A DNA stretch of 64,000 nucleotides. Source: Cognatundibacterium jejuense. Lineage in GTDB: Bacteria; Pseudomonadota; Gammaproteobacteria; Burkholderiales; Burkholderiaceae_D. The stretch is from NCBI RefSeq assembly GCF_014284255.1, contig NZ_JACOFV010000011.1, positions 1 through 64,000 on the forward strand, written 5' to 3'. Positions 8,134 to 17,806 of this stretch are shown here, piece after piece. The notes below the pieces were generated by a model, which had not been told where the DNA came from, ran no database searches, and worked only from the letters and a program-made list of their open reading frames with translations. Made by a program: the position numbers and the translations under genes. The number at the start of each line of letters is the position of its first letter. The first letter of the stretch is position 1.

Positions 8134-8493
8134 TGGTGGAGTCGGCGGGAATCGAACCCGCGTCCAGAAGCACTCTACAGACAGTTCTACATACTTAGTG
8201 CTGCCATTTGATTTAATCTTGACGACGCGGACGCACACGCTGCGGCAAGACGAGTTACCTATTATTTAATCCTGAGCCAAGTAACCCGACTCAAGACGAT
8301 TCCATATGAATGTCCTTACTGCTGTTGCCAGCCCACCCTATGGACGAGGTAGTGTAAGGTTAGCCGGTATTAAGCGGCTAATGCGTACGAGTTATCGTTT
8401 GCAGTTATAAATTTCAGATTGTATTTACGAGGTAGTCTGGCCTCGGTATGCCCTGCGCTGCTTTGCAACCCCTGTCGAAACCTGGTCGACCCC
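8134..8493 (-). ncRNA. ssrA: transfer-messenger RNA (tmRNA)
   Basis: One-piece tmRNA of about 360 nt that rescues stalled ribosomes with SmpB. The 3' end carries the tRNA-like T arm and acceptor (GGGTTCGATTCCCGCC then GACTCCACCA), with encoded CCA at 8134. The 5' end GGGGTCGACC (8493) pairs with CGACTCC to close the acceptor stem. The tag frame on the minus strand, 8402 down to 8370, reads ANDNSYALAA and stop TAA; with the resume alanine this gives (A)ANDNSYALAA. ALAA is the usual ClpXP/ClpAP degron end. The gene is transcribed away from gph. Confidence 0.95.
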
Positions 8494-8504
8494 TAAGCCT
8501 TGCT

Positions 8505-8533
8505 AGTATACCTCAATAATGGGGGCGAAGGAC
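8505..8533 (-). promoter_or_regulatory. probable ssrA promoter
   Basis: On the minus strand a near-perfect -10 box TATACT lies at 8510-8505, 12 bases before the mature tmRNA 5' end. A weak -35 candidate GTCCTT (8533-8528) is 17 bases further up. The short gap to the mature end would be removed by RNase P. Confidence 0.55.
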
Positions 8534-8552
8534 AGGGTATTCAATAGCTGCG

Positions 8553-9218
8553 TTACGCTAAATGTTTGCTACGTACGATTTCCAGCAATTCTAATGGACT
8601 ATAAAGCACCAGATCAGCATTCCAATGAGTAGGCTCAGTTGCACCACAATAGCCCCATGCTGCGGCAATGCTATACATGCCAGCCGCTTTGGCGGCTTGA
8701 ATATCGCGCAAATCATCGCCAACGTACCAGCAATGTTCTGCCGCTATTGCCAGCTGTTTTGCCGCTTCGAATAATGGTGCAGGATGTGGTTTGGAGTGCG
8801 GCGTGGTATCACCAGAGATGATGCAACGGGCTTGTTTTAAATCGAGCAAGGGCACCAGTGCATCGGTAAAGCGCATGGCTTTGTTGGTGACGATGCCCCA
8901 CGGTAATTGCAAGGCATCAAGTCCGTTGAGTAGATGTGGTACGTCGTCAAAAAGTGTGCTTTGATCAGCAATTGCTGATGCGTAATGATTTAAAAATTCA
9001 ATACGCATCGCTTCGTATTCCGGATCTTCCGGTCTGATATTAAAACCAGCGCCGATCAGGCCGCGCGCGCCGGCGGACGCATAAGGGCGCAAATGTTCAT
9101 AAGGTGTGGGAGGTAAATCCCGGTTGCGGCGCATGACGTTGATCGCGGCTGCCAGGTCTGGAGCGGTATCGGCGAGGGTGCCGTCAAGATCAAATAAAAT
9201 GGCTTTTGGAATTTGCAT
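8553..9218 (-). CDS. gph: phosphoglycolate phosphatase (HAD family)
   Basis: Removes phosphate from 2-phosphoglycolate, a by-product of DNA repair and oxygenation reactions. At 221 residues it is the family length. HAD motifs are visible: motif I LFDLDGTLADTAPDL (nucleophile Asp in DLDGT), motif II in IVTNKAM, the lysine in SKPHPAP, and motif IV WYVGDDLRDIQAA. It follows ubiG on the same strand with 85 bases between, holding a perfect hairpin. The ubiG-gph pairing is common in Burkholderiales. No strong ribosome-binding site precedes ATG 9218. MupP (N-acetylmuramate-6-phosphate phosphatase) is a closely related alternative, since mupP sits beside ubiG in many Gram-negatives. Confidence 0.8.
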   Translation of the reverse strand: MQIPKAILFDLDGTLADTAPDLAAAINVMRRNRDLPPTPYEHLRPYASAGARGLIGAGFNIRPEDPEYEAMRIEFLNHYASAIADQSTLFDDVPHLLNGLDALQLPWGIVTNKAMRFTDALVPLLDLKQARCIISGDTTPHSKPHPAPLFEAAKQLAIAAEHCWYVGDDLRDIQAAKAAGMYSIAAAWGYCGATEPTHWNADLVLYSPLELLEIVRSKHLA

Positions 9219-9241
9219 GGTATGTGATTGAAATCAAAAGA

Positions 9242-9270
9242 AGGGGATCAAATATTGAATCTGATCCCCT
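9242..9270 (-). terminator. hairpin between ubiG and gph
   Basis: AGGGGATCA (9242-9250) pairs perfectly over 9 bp with TGATCCCCT (9262-9270). Read on the minus strand it is followed by a modest T-rich run (TTCTTTTGATTTC), so it may partly terminate ubiG transcription before gph. Confidence 0.55.
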
Positions 9271-9303
9271 CCGGAATACGTTGGCGCTGCCCTGTGCTTT
9301 ATA

Positions 9304-10008
9304 TTAAGCTGGCTTTGTACAAGCAATCATGTAATTAACACTCGTGTCGTTATTAAGTGAATACATTTTTGTCAGCGGGTTGTAGCTCAGGCCTCTCATT
9401 GCATGTAATTCCAGGCCGGCATTGCGTACATCCTGAGTCAGTTCTGCTGGAGTAATAAATTTGGCATAGTCATGCGTGCCTTTTGGTAGCAATTGCAGCA
9501 CATATTCAGCGCCGATGATCGCAAACAGATACGATTTGACGTTGCGATTTAAGGTTGAAAAGAAAACGTGCCCTCCCGGTTTGACCATTCTGGTGCAGGC
9601 GCGAATAATCGATGCGGGGTCTGGAACGTGTTCTAACATTTCCATGCAAGTGACCACGTCAAATTGACCTGCTTCCATTTCTGCCATTTCTTCGGCGGGA
9701 ATTTTTTTATAGCGCACTGATACGCCAGATTCCAGGCTATGCAAATCCGCAACCTTTAAGGCTTTGTCAGATAAGTCGATGCCAGTGACCGTGGCCCCTT
9801 TTTTTGCCATGGACTCAGCCAGGATACCGCCACCACAACCGACGTCGATGATATTTTTACCTGCCAGCGGAATGCGCTGATTAATCCATTCCAGGCGTAG
9901 TGGGTTGATTTCATGGAGTGGACGGAATTCTGAGGTCGGATCCCACCAGCGATGGGCAAGTTCACTGAATTTTTGAATTTCTGCTGGGTCGGCATTGATG
10001 GTAGACAT
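9304..10008 (-). CDS. ubiG: ubiquinone biosynthesis O-methyltransferase UbiG
   Basis: S-adenosylmethionine-dependent methyltransferase that performs both O-methylations in ubiquinone synthesis. Motif I is [16 protein letters not shown], and the UbiG-typical N-terminus [20 protein letters not shown] and [13 protein letters not shown] are all present. Length 234 residues is typical. It is transcribed with gph below and lies between gph and the ompA-type gene. About 225 bases separate it from the ompA-type gene's terminator side. Confidence 0.93.
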   Translation of the reverse strand: MSTINADPAEIQKFSELAHRWWDPTSEFRPLHEINPLRLEWINQRIPLAGKNIIDVGCGGGILAESMAKKGATVTGIDLSDKALKVADLHSLESGVSVRYKKIPAEEMAEMEAGQFDVVTCMEMLEHVPDPASIIRACTRMVKPGGHVFFSTLNRNVKSYLFAIIGAEYVLQLLPKGTHDYAKFITPAELTQDVRNAGLELHAMRGLSYNPLTKMYSLNNDTSVNYMIACTKPA

Positions 10009-10189
10009 GATGTAATCGCTGAGGCACGCGAGGTGCTAATGGCAAAGAACGTATTGTAGGCGATTCAGAGACTTATCGCATTAGCCGACATCAATTCATG
10101 AAAGATTGAGTTGCTGCGTCATTTGCTATGGTGTTGATGTTGGATGGAAGGAGATGAGAAACGAAGAGAAAAATGCAGTAAAAAATAAA

Positions 10190-10214
10190 AAACCCCGCGA
10201 AGCGGGGTTTTTCA
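10190..10214 (-). terminator. terminator of the ompA-type gene
   Basis: ACCCCGC (10193-10199) pairs with GCGGGGT (10203-10209) around a GAA loop. A-runs on one side and T-runs on the other make it able to work in both directions. It lies about 20 bases after the OmpA-family stop codon (minus strand). Confidence 0.85.
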
Positions 10215-10234
10215 ATAAATAAACCGGAGTTTAA

Positions 10235-10894
10235 TTATTTAGTTACTGTGTGAGTACCAACAACTTCGATCTCTACACGACGGTTTTTAGCACGGCCTTC
10301 TGCTGTTTTGTTGTCAGCAACTGGTTGTTTTTTGCCTTTGCCTTCAGTGTAAACACGGTTAGCTTCGATACCTTTAGTTACCAAGTAAGCTTTAACTGCT
10401 TCAGCACGACGAACAGACAATTTTTGATTGTATGCGTCTGTACCAACGGAGTCAGTGTGACCAACAGCAACTACTACTTCCAGGTTGATTTCTTTCAACT
10501 TAGCAGCCATGTCGTCCAGTTGTTTTTTGCCTTCTGGTTTCAATACAGCTTTGTCGAAGTCAAACAATGCGCTAGCAGCGAAAGTAACTTTTTCGGAAGT
10601 TGGAACTGGAGCTGGTTTTGGTGCTGGTGCTGGTACAACTACTGGTGCAGGAGCTGGTGCAGGTGCAGGAGCAGCTTCTTTTACCAATGGTGCATCGCAA
10701 CCTGGAACCGCATCAGCTGGTGTCCAGTAGCCAGTGCGCCAGCACAGACCAAATGGATCCATAGCAACTACACCGCGGCCGTCTTGAACGTATGCGCTGT
10801 TAGGTGTGCTTGCTTTGATGTCTTGTTGTTGTGCGAATGCAGAAAAAGAAGCCACTGCGGACGCTGCGATAACGAGCTTAACTAAAATTTTCAT
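10235..10894 (-). CDS. OmpA-family outer membrane protein
   Basis: Secreted protein of 219 residues: signal peptide (residues 1-21, cleavage near AFA-QQ), a short N-terminal part with two cysteines (LCWRTGYWTP...GCDAP), an alanine-proline hinge, and a C-terminal OmpA domain that binds peptidoglycan (GHTDSVGTDAYNQKLS, RRAEAVK, GRAKNRRVEI). It has no eight-stranded porin barrel, so it is closer to the small OmpA-like proteins of Betaproteobacteria. ATG 10894 has AGGAG 6 bases upstream. Codon use is strongly biased, which creates long open antisense frames and suggests high expression. Confidence 0.9.
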   Translation of the reverse strand: MKILVKLVIAASAVASFSAFAQQQDIKASTPNSAYVQDGRGVVAMDPFGLCWRTGYWTPADAVPGCDAPLVKEAAPAPAPAPAPVVVPAPAPKPAPVPTSEKVTFAASALFDFDKAVLKPEGKKQLDDMAAKLKEINLEVVVAVGHTDSVGTDAYNQKLSVRRAEAVKAYLVTKGIEANRVYTEGKGKKQPVADNKTAEGRAKNRRVEIEVVGTHTVTK

Positions 10895-11688
10895 ATTTCT
10901 CCTCTCGGGTGAGATTGAATTACCGCAGATAAACTGCGCAAAATGCTGCATAAAACCGGATGATACCATGTGCTTGATGACAATACTATTTCTTCAAGCA
11001 GACTTTTACCATTCGTCGCCATTTTGCCATAGATGCGTAAGTCATTGGCATTCTTGTTAATTCGGAAAACTGAGAAAGAGGCAAATATGTCGTGTATTGG
11101 CAACGAAATATAAGGAGTTTGATGAAATTAGACTAATTTTAAGCGGATTTTCAGTGGTATTGTTGAATTGTAAATCTTTGTTTTTAGCTCAAATTAGTAC
11201 TGGTAAGTGTGCTTTTTTTGTCGTTTAAAGATCAAAATTTAAGGATAAAAGGCTATTTTTTTGTTGAAAAAGCGGGTTTTATTCGCACTTAAATTGAAAA
11301 TTTTGGCCCTTTTTTGGTGTTTGAATGTTGCAATGCAGCAGTTTATTCAAAATTGTCTGGGTATTTTTTGAGACTTTTTAATATACGCACATCATTGAGC
11401 TCACTCAGCGTCGCAGATCTGTGCATAAATGCTATTTATGCCGCTTTAGGTGCGTGAGGCATGTTAGAATCAAGAGTTAAACGCTATGTAAATTGATGGA
11501 TCTTGTGCAATCGTCCTTAACTCAGGTTCTGGATGCATATTATTTTTGTACGCGAAGTCGGGCGGTTATCGTTGATAAAAACGCGTACAGATTTTGAGCA
11601 AGCTTACATCACTAGAATCGCATCACGAGATTTACATCAGTATATATAGCGTCGTCAATTAACCAAGCTCTAATTTGCCGGCCTGCCA
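10895..11688. other. long intergenic region between ompA-type gene and gyrA
   Basis: About 790 bases with divergent genes on both sides and very AT-rich DNA between about 11100 and 11390. It must hold the promoters of both genes. No convincing open frame or known RNA was seen, and no promoter pair was strong enough to name. It is long enough to hide a small RNA. Confidence 0.5.
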
Positions 11689-14373
11689 ATGGATCAATTC
11701 GCAAAAGAAACACTCCCGATTTCCCTTGAAGAAGAAATGCGCAAGAGTTACCTCGATTACGCCATGAGCGTGATCGTTGGTCGAGCCTTGCCGGACGTGC
11801 GTGATGGCTTAAAGCCAGTGCATCGTCGCGTATTGTTCGCGATGCATGAAATGAACAACGTCTATAACCGTCCTTTCGTGAAATGTGCACGTGTGGTCGG
11901 TGAAGTCATGGGTAAGTATCACCCGCATGGCGACGCTTCTATTTACGACACTTTGGTACGTATGGCGCAGGATTTCTCTTTGCGTTACACGCTTGTTGAT
12001 GGTCAGGGTAACTTCGGTTCGGTCGACGGCGATAACGCCGCGGCGATGCGTTATACCGAATGTCGTCTCGATAAAATCGCCAATGAAATTCTGGCCGATA
12101 TCGAGAAAGAAACCGTCGATTTTGTACCTAACTACGATGGTAAAGAAAAAGAACCATCCGTATTGCCGACCCGTATTCCTAACTTGCTGATCAACGGCGC
12201 TTCCGGGATCGCGGTGGGTATGGCGACGAATATTCCGCCACATAATATTACTGAAGTCATTAACGGTGCGTTGCACGTGCTGCGCAATGCAGATTGCACA
12301 ATTGATGAGCTGATCGAAATTATCCCGGCGCCAGATTTCCCGACTGCCGGTATTATTTATGGCGTTTCTGGCGTACGCGATGGTTATCGCACTGGCCGTG
12401 GCCGCGTTGTGATGCGCGCTAAGACGCATTTTGAAGAATTCGGCAAAGATAATCGCACTGCACTGATCGTCGATGAGCTGCCATATCAGGTCAATAAGAA
12501 ATCTTTGCTCGAACGTATCGCTGAATTAGTGCGCGACAAAAAGCTCGAAGGTATTTCTGATATTCGCGATGAATCAGATAAATCCGGTATGCGCGTTGTG
12601 ATCGAATTAAAGCGCGGCGAAGTGCCCGACGTCGTTCTCAATAACCTGTACAAACAAACGCAATTGCAAGATACGTTTGGTATGAACATGGTGGCGCTGG
12701 TCAATGGTCAGCCAAAATTGCTGAATTTAAAGCAAATGCTGGAATGCTTCTTGTCGCATCGCCGTGAGGTTGTGACACGCCGTACCGTATTTGAGTTACG
12801 CAAAGCGCGTGAACGCGGTCATGTGCTCGAAGGTCTGGCTGTTGCTCTGGCTAATATTGATGATTTCATCGCGATCATTAAAGCGGCGCCAACACCGCCA
12901 ATCGCGAAACAAGAATTGATGACCCGCGCCTGGGATAGCTCCATGGTACGTGAAATGTTGACACGTACCGCGGCTGACAATCCAGGTGGTATCGCTGCTT
13001 TCCGCCCAGAGAATCTTCCGGCGCATTATGGTATTCAAAATGACGGTTTATACAAACTGTCGGATGATCAGGCGCAAGAAATTCTGCAAATGCGTTTGCA
13101 ACGTTTGACTGGTCTGGAACAAGACAAGATTGTCAACGAATACAAAGATGTGATGGCTGAAATCGCTGATTTGCTCGATATTTTGTCGAAGCCAGAGCGC
13201 GTGACAACCATCATCACAGATGAATTGACATTAGCGAAAAACGAATACGGCGAAGGCAACAAAGATGTACGTCGTTCAGAAATCACGCATAACGCCACGG
13301 ATCTGGAAACCGAAGATTTAATTACGCCGCAAGATATGGTCGTGACTTTGTCACACACCGGTTACATGAAATCGCAACCGCTGTCTGAATACCGCGCGCA
13401 AAAACGCGGCGGTCGCGGCAAGCAGGCGACAGCAACCAAAGACGATGACTGGATCGAACAATTATTCGTCGCCAATACACATGATTACATCCTGTGCTTC
13501 AGTAACCGTGGTCGTTTGTACTGGTTGAAAGTCTGGGAAGTACCACAAGGTTCTCGTACTTCACGTGGTAAGCCTATTGTGAATATGTTCCCGCTGCAAG
13601 ACGGTGAAAAAATTACAGTCATTCTGCCTTTGTCAGGCGATAACCGTAGCTTCCCTGAAGATCATTATGTCTTCATGGCGACTAGCCTTGGTACTGTGAA
13701 GAAAACACCGTTAACGGATTTCAGTAACCCACGTAAAGCCGGCATTATTGCGGTCGATTTGGATGAAGGCGATTTCCTGATCGGTGCAGCATTGACCGAT
13801 GGCAAACACGATGTCATGTTGTTCTCTGATTCTGGTAAAGCAGTCCGCTTTGATGAAAATGATGTACGTCCTATGGGGCGTACCGCACGTGGCGTTCGTG
13901 GTATGAATCTGGATGAATCGCAACAAGTGATTGCTTTGTTAGTGGCAGAAAATGAGCAGCAATCAGTCTTGACAGCGACGGAAAATGGCTTCGGCAAACG
14001 TACACCGATCACGGAATACACACGTCACGGTCGTGGTACCAAAGGGATGATCGCAATCCAGACGTCTGAGCGTAACGGTAAAGTCGTTGCTGCAACCCTG
14101 GTTGAAGCAACTGATGAAATCATGCTGATTACAACGGGTGGTGTGTTGATCCGTACCCGCGTTTCTGAAATTCGTGAAATGGGTCGTGCAACACAAGGCG
14201 TGACACTGATTGCTGTTGAAGACGGTACTAAACTGTCTGGCTTGCAGCGTATTGTTGAGACGGATGCAGATCCAGAGGCGATTGATGCAATCGAATCTGC
14301 TGATGCCGCCGATGCTGGTGAAGTCGATGGAAATGCTTCAGGTACAAGTCCAGATGCTAATGTAGCGGAGTAA
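11689..14373 (+). CDS. gyrA: DNA gyrase subunit A
   Basis: Introduces negative supercoils with GyrB. 894 residues, usual length. The catalytic tyrosine is Y122 (AAMRYTECR), numbered exactly as in E. coli. The quinolone-resistance region reads GDASIYD at 81-87, so residue 83 is alanine (serine in E. coli), residue 84 serine and residue 87 aspartate. The GyrA box (QKRGGRGKQ) is near residue 571, starting the DNA-wrapping beta-pinwheel. The C-terminus ends in an acidic tail rich in Asp, Glu and Ala. serC starts 4 bases after the stop. No clear ribosome-binding site precedes ATG 11689, but the N-terminus aligns with the family. Confidence 0.97.
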   Translation: MDQFAKETLPISLEEEMRKSYLDYAMSVIVGRALPDVRDGLKPVHRRVLFAMHEMNNVYNRPFVKCARVVGEVMGKYHPHGDASIYDTLVRMAQDFSLRYTLVDGQGNFGSVDGDNAAAMRYTECRLDKIANEILADIEKETVDFVPNYDGKEKEPSVLPTRIPNLLINGASGIAVGMATNIPPHNITEVINGALHVLRNADCTIDELIEIIPAPDFPTAGIIYGVSGVRDGYRTGRGRVVMRAKTHFEEFGKDNRTALIVDELPYQVNKKSLLERIAELVRDKKLEGISDIRDESDKSGMRVVIELKRGEVPDVVLNNLYKQTQLQDTFGMNMVALVNGQPKLLNLKQMLECFLSHRREVVTRRTVFELRKARERGHVLEGLAVALANIDDFIAIIKAAPTPPIAKQELMTRAWDSSMVREMLTRTAADNPGGIAAFRPENLPAHYGIQNDGLYKLSDDQAQEILQMRLQRLTGLEQDKIVNEYKDVMAEIADLLDILSKPERVTTIITDELTLAKNEYGEGNKDVRRSEITHNATDLETEDLITPQDMVVTLSHTGYMKSQPLSEYRAQKRGGRGKQATATKDDDWIEQLFVANTHDYILCFSNRGRLYWLKVWEVPQGSRTSRGKPIVNMFPLQDGEKITVILPLSGDNRSFPEDHYVFMATSLGTVKKTPLTDFSNPRKAGIIAVDLDEGDFLIGAALTDGKHDVMLFSDSGKAVRFDENDVRPMGRTARGVRGMNLDESQQVIALLVAENEQQSVLTATENGFGKRTPITEYTRHGRGTKGMIAIQTSERNGKVVAATLVEATDEIMLITTGGVLIRTRVSEIREMGRATQGVTLIAVEDGTKLSGLQRIVETDADPEAIDAIESADAADAGEVDGNASGTSPDANVAE

Positions 14374-14377
14374 ATAA

Positions 14378-15481
14378 ATGACGGTCATCTACAATTTTTC
14401 AGCCGGTCCGGCGGTCTTGCCTAAAGAGGTTTTGCAGCAAGCCGCTGCCGAGATGTTAGATTGGCATGGCAGCGGTATGTCTGTCATGGAGATGAGTCAC
14501 AGGGGCGCGGAATTCATGTCTATCATGGATGCCGCGCAACAAGATTTGCGTGATTTGCTGGCGATCCCGGCAAATTACAAAATCCTGTTTTTGCAGGGTG
14601 GTGGTTTAGGTGAGAACGCGATTGTTCCCATGAACTTAATGGGCTTGCGTCCAGATGCGACAATCGACTTTGTACATACCGGTTCGTGGAGTGGCAAGTC
14701 CATCAAAGAAGCGCAGAAATACGCTAAGGTGAATGTCGCAGCCTCTGCTGCTGAAAACGGATTCACCTCTGTGCCTGCACGTGATAGCTGGAAATTGACA
14801 GCCGATGCCGCGTACGTGCATCTGTGCACCAACGAAACCATTGATGGGGTTGAATATCATTTCGTGCCGGACGTCGCAGCTGATACCAATGGCGCGCCTA
14901 TCGTTGCAGATATGTCTTCACATATTTTGTCGCGTGAAATTGATGTGAGCCGTTACGGCGTCATCTTTGGTGGAGCGCAAAAAAATATTGGTCCCGCTGG
15001 TTTAACCATTGCGATAGTGCGCGATGATTTATTGGGGCAGGCGTTGCCGTGCTGTCCTTCTGCGTTCGATTGGAAAATCGTTGCTGAAAATGGTTCTATG
15101 TATAACACGCCACCAACCTATGCAATTTATATTGCGGGCTTGGTGTTCCAATGGCTGAAACGTCAGGGTGGCGTCGCAGCGATGGAGCAAAAAAATATCG
15201 CCAAAGCGACCTTGCTTTACGATTATCTGGACTCGACAGACTTTTATGAAAATCGTGTTGAAAAGGCCTATCGCTCCCGCATGAACGTACCGTTTTATCT
15301 GAAAGATGAAACCTTGAATGCCAGCTTCCTTGCAGCGGCCAAAGAGCGTGGATTGCTGCAATTAAAAGGGCATAAATCGGTCGGTGGTATGCGTGCTTCG
15401 ATCTATAACGCAATGCCATTTGAAGGCGTGCAGGCTTTAGTTCATTTTATGCAGGAATTTGCGCAAGCTTCCCACAAGTAG
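14378..15481 (+). CDS. serC: phosphoserine aminotransferase
   Basis: PLP enzyme making 3-phosphoserine for serine synthesis and the analogous step of pyridoxal phosphate synthesis. 367 residues. It starts with the family signature [11 protein letters not shown], and the PLP lysine is K202 ([12 protein letters not shown]). The C-terminal [10 protein letters not shown] motif is also present. It begins 4 bases after gyrA with GGAG inside the gyrA end as ribosome-binding site, so it is probably co-transcribed. The gyrA-serC-pheA order is a Burkholderiales feature. Confidence 0.96.
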   Translation: MTVIYNFSAGPAVLPKEVLQQAAAEMLDWHGSGMSVMEMSHRGAEFMSIMDAAQQDLRDLLAIPANYKILFLQGGGLGENAIVPMNLMGLRPDATIDFVHTGSWSGKSIKEAQKYAKVNVAASAAENGFTSVPARDSWKLTADAAYVHLCTNETIDGVEYHFVPDVAADTNGAPIVADMSSHILSREIDVSRYGVIFGGAQKNIGPAGLTIAIVRDDLLGQALPCCPSAFDWKIVAENGSMYNTPPTYAIYIAGLVFQWLKRQGGVAAMEQKNIAKATLLYDYLDSTDFYENRVEKAYRSRMNVPFYLKDETLNASFLAAAKERGLLQLKGHKSVGGMRASIYNAMPFEGVQALVHFMQEFAQASHK

Positions 15482-15523
15482 ACTTGCGGTAATATGGCTT
15501 GTTGTCGCATCAGCGACGAAAAT

Positions 15524-15559
15524 AATTAAATACGCAATTAAATACGCAATTAAATACGC
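15524..15559. repeat. 12-base tandem repeat, three copies
   Basis: AATTAAATACGC is repeated exactly three times (15524-15535, 15536-15547, 15548-15559), then a degenerate fourth copy AATAAAATCAGC. It lies between serC and pheA, about 200 bases before pheA. Confidence 0.9.
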
Positions 15560-15662
15560 AATAAAATCAGCGATCAAAAAAATCCTGAAATGCAAACACT
15601 TGTTCGGTAGCGCTTTCTGAGCATGGTATCCGCCATCACCTGGAAACCGTAGCGCTGCCGGG

Positions 15663-15725
15663 CCAGATCACAAGTCTGGTATAGGTACACGAAATATCAC
15701 GCAGCTCGCCGCGAGTGCGAGCTGC
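15663..15725 (+). other. two hairpins in the pheA leader
   Basis: CCAGA/TCTGG (15663-15679) and the stronger GCAGCTCG/CGAGCTGC (15701-15708 with 15718-15725) lie 36-100 bases before the pheA start. No T-run follows, and no phenylalanine-rich leader peptide was found, so classical attenuation is not supported. They may be structural elements of the leader or remnants of a repeat. Confidence 0.45.
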
Positions 15726-15760
15726 CTACACAACGATCAAACACGGTTTTTAGGTACAGC

Positions 15761-16834
15761 ATGAGCGATAATAAATTACTCCCTTTACGTCAAAAAATAG
15801 ATGCCATTGATGCGCAGATTTTAGATCTGTTGAATCAACGCGCACGGGTTGCCGAAGAAGTCGGTCACGTCAAAGCAGAAACCAACGCACCAGTGTTTCG
15901 ACCTGAGCGCGAAGCGCAGGTATTACGCAGCGTAGCGGAGCGCAATCCTGGCCCTTTATTGAGTGACGATATTCAACTGATTTTCCGTGAAATTATGTCG
16001 GCCTGCCGTGCACTGGAACGTCGCGTCGTTGTGGCGTTTTTAGGGCCAGTCGGCACATTTAGTGAGCAAGCAGTCTATAAACAATTTGGACACGCAATTC
16101 AGGCTTTACCTTGCGTTTCGATCGACGAAGTGTTTCGCGCAACCGAAGCCGGTACGGCAGATTTTGGTGTCGTGCCAATTGAGAATTCTTCTGAAGGTGC
16201 GATTAACCGCACCCTCGATTTGCTGTTGCAAACCAGCCTGATCATTAGTGGTGAATTGGCGATTCCAGTCCAGCATAGTTTGATGGGTAAATCCGGCAAT
16301 ATGGAAGGTGTGAGCCGCATCTGCGCCCATTCTCAGGCTCTGGCGCAATGCCAGGCGTGGCTGAACCAACACTATCCGCATATTGAGCGACATGCGGTTG
16401 CTTCCAATGCAGAAGCAGCGCGCATGGCGAGTGGCGATTTCACCGTTGCGGCGATTGCCAGCGAGATCGCAGGTCAGCAATACAATCTCGGCATCGTCAG
16501 TGCGCATATTCAGGATGATCCGCATAATCGCACTCGTTTTGCGGTCGTCGGGCGTTTGCAAACCACGCCAAGTGGCAAGGATCAAACCTCGATCGTTTTA
16601 GCAACGCCAAACAAAGCCGGTGCTGTCTACAACCTGCTGGCGCCGCTCTCTAAACACGGTGTTTCGATGACGCGTTTTGAGTCGCGTCCGGCACGTACGG
16701 GCAATTGGGAATATTACTTCTACGTTGACGTAGAAGGGCATGTGCAGGACACCAAGGTGGCAGCAGCCATGGCAGATTTGAATGACAAGGCGGCCTTCTT
16801 TAAGGTCCTGGGTTCTTACCCGTGTACTTTGTGA
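15761..16834 (+). CDS. pheA: bifunctional chorismate mutase / prephenate dehydratase
   Basis: P-protein of phenylalanine synthesis, 357 residues. Residues 1-85 form an AroQ-type chorismate mutase (LRQKIDAIDAQILDLLNQR). A prephenate dehydratase domain follows from about residue 92 (VAFLGPVGTFSEQA, and IENSSEGAINRTLD). The C-terminal ACT domain has the phenylalanine-binding ESRPARTGNWEYYFYVD. Feedback inhibition through the ACT domain is expected. tyrA starts 7 bases after the stop; the hisC copy often found between them in Burkholderia is absent. The leader has two hairpins and a 12-base tandem repeat. Confidence 0.95.
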   Translation: MSDNKLLPLRQKIDAIDAQILDLLNQRARVAEEVGHVKAETNAPVFRPEREAQVLRSVAERNPGPLLSDDIQLIFREIMSACRALERRVVVAFLGPVGTFSEQAVYKQFGHAIQALPCVSIDEVFRATEAGTADFGVVPIENSSEGAINRTLDLLLQTSLIISGELAIPVQHSLMGKSGNMEGVSRICAHSQALAQCQAWLNQHYPHIERHAVASNAEAARMASGDFTVAAIASEIAGQQYNLGIVSAHIQDDPHNRTRFAVVGRLQTTPSGKDQTSIVLATPNKAGAVYNLLAPLSKHGVSMTRFESRPARTGNWEYYFYVDVEGHVQDTKVAAAMADLNDKAAFFKVLGSYPCTL

Positions 16835-16841
16835 GCGAACG

Positions 16842-17750
16842 ATGCAAACAGTGTTTAATCGTATCGCCATTTTCGGTGTTGGTTTAATCGGTGGTTCATT
16901 TGCCTTAGCGTTAAAAAAGTCTGGCGCGGTCAGGCAAATCGTAGGCGTTGGTCGTAGTCGTACATCGCTGGAAACAGCGCAGCAGTTGGGCATCATTGAT
17001 CATATTGCTGATTCGGTCGAAGAGGCTGTTGCCGGCAGCGATCTGATTATGATTGCAGCACCTGTCGCGCAAACTGAAAGCATCTTGCGTGCGATCGTGC
17101 CATTTTTGAATGCGAAAACCATCGTTACTGATGCAGGAAGTACCAAGGCAGATGTGGTGCTCGCGGCACGTGCGGCTTTGGGTAACAAAATCGCACAATT
17201 TGTTCCTGCGCATCCTATTGCAGGGCGTGAGTTGAATGGTCCGGAAGCTGCATTGACTGATTTGTACGTTTGTAAAAAAGTCGTGATTACGCGTTTGCCA
17301 GAAAATACCAATGACGACGTGGCGGCAGTTGCCTGGGCATGGCAACAATGCGGCGCGATCATTCATCAGCTTAATCCCGCGCAGCACGACGCTGTATTTG
17401 CGGCGGTCAGTCATTTGCCACACTTGCTGGCGTATGCCTTGGTGGACGATGTGGCACGTAAGCCGCATGCAGATACCTTGTTCCAATATGCCGCCAGTGG
17501 TTTTCGGGACTTTACGCGGATCGCTGGTTCTTCGCCGGAAATGTGGCGCGACATTACGCTTGCCAACCGCGTGGCAATGCTGGAAGAGTTGGATTCTTAC
17601 ACCGCACGTTTAGCGATACTGCGCGAACATCTGGTGCAGGCGGATGGAGCTGCAATTGAAGACATTTATAGCAATGCGCAAAAGGCGCGGCATAATTGGA
17701 TTAGCGCGATTGAAGCAGCCGAAAAACAGCAGCGAGAAGGTGGCGATTAA
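16842..17750 (+). CDS. tyrA: prephenate dehydrogenase
   Basis: NAD(P)-dependent enzyme converting prephenate to 4-hydroxyphenylpyruvate for tyrosine, 302 residues. The nucleotide-binding motif is [29 protein letters not shown] and the catalytic-region [13 protein letters not shown] are present. ATG 16842 was chosen since the Rossmann fold starts directly after it; an upstream in-frame start (16782) would overlap the pheA ACT domain by 53 bases. The 7-base gap to pheA suggests one transcript. There is no ACT domain, so regulation may differ from the long TyrA forms. Confidence 0.93.
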   Translation: MQTVFNRIAIFGVGLIGGSFALALKKSGAVRQIVGVGRSRTSLETAQQLGIIDHIADSVEEAVAGSDLIMIAAPVAQTESILRAIVPFLNAKTIVTDAGSTKADVVLAARAALGNKIAQFVPAHPIAGRELNGPEAALTDLYVCKKVVITRLPENTNDDVAAVAWAWQQCGAIIHQLNPAQHDAVFAAVSHLPHLLAYALVDDVARKPHADTLFQYAASGFRDFTRIAGSSPEMWRDITLANRVAMLEELDSYTARLAILREHLVQADGAAIEDIYSNAQKARHNWISAIEAAEKQQREGGD

Positions 17751-17806
17751 TTGCCGCGGCTTTTAATTTATCCAAAGATAAAACCCAAATAAAAGATCAA
17801 ACGAGA

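Noticed and set aside
8031-8140. tmRNA 3' end as integration site of a genomic island
   Set aside because: ssrA is a classic attachment site, but no integrase gene and no repeat of the tmRNA 3' end was seen on either side.
10250-10885. 211-codon open frame antisense to the OmpA-family gene
   Set aside because: Cys/Trp/Phe-rich reverse reading of alanine-proline codons; not a plausible protein.
15623-15652. Leader peptide before pheA (MVSAITWKP)
   Set aside because: No ribosome-binding site, no phenylalanine codons and no terminator/antiterminator pair.
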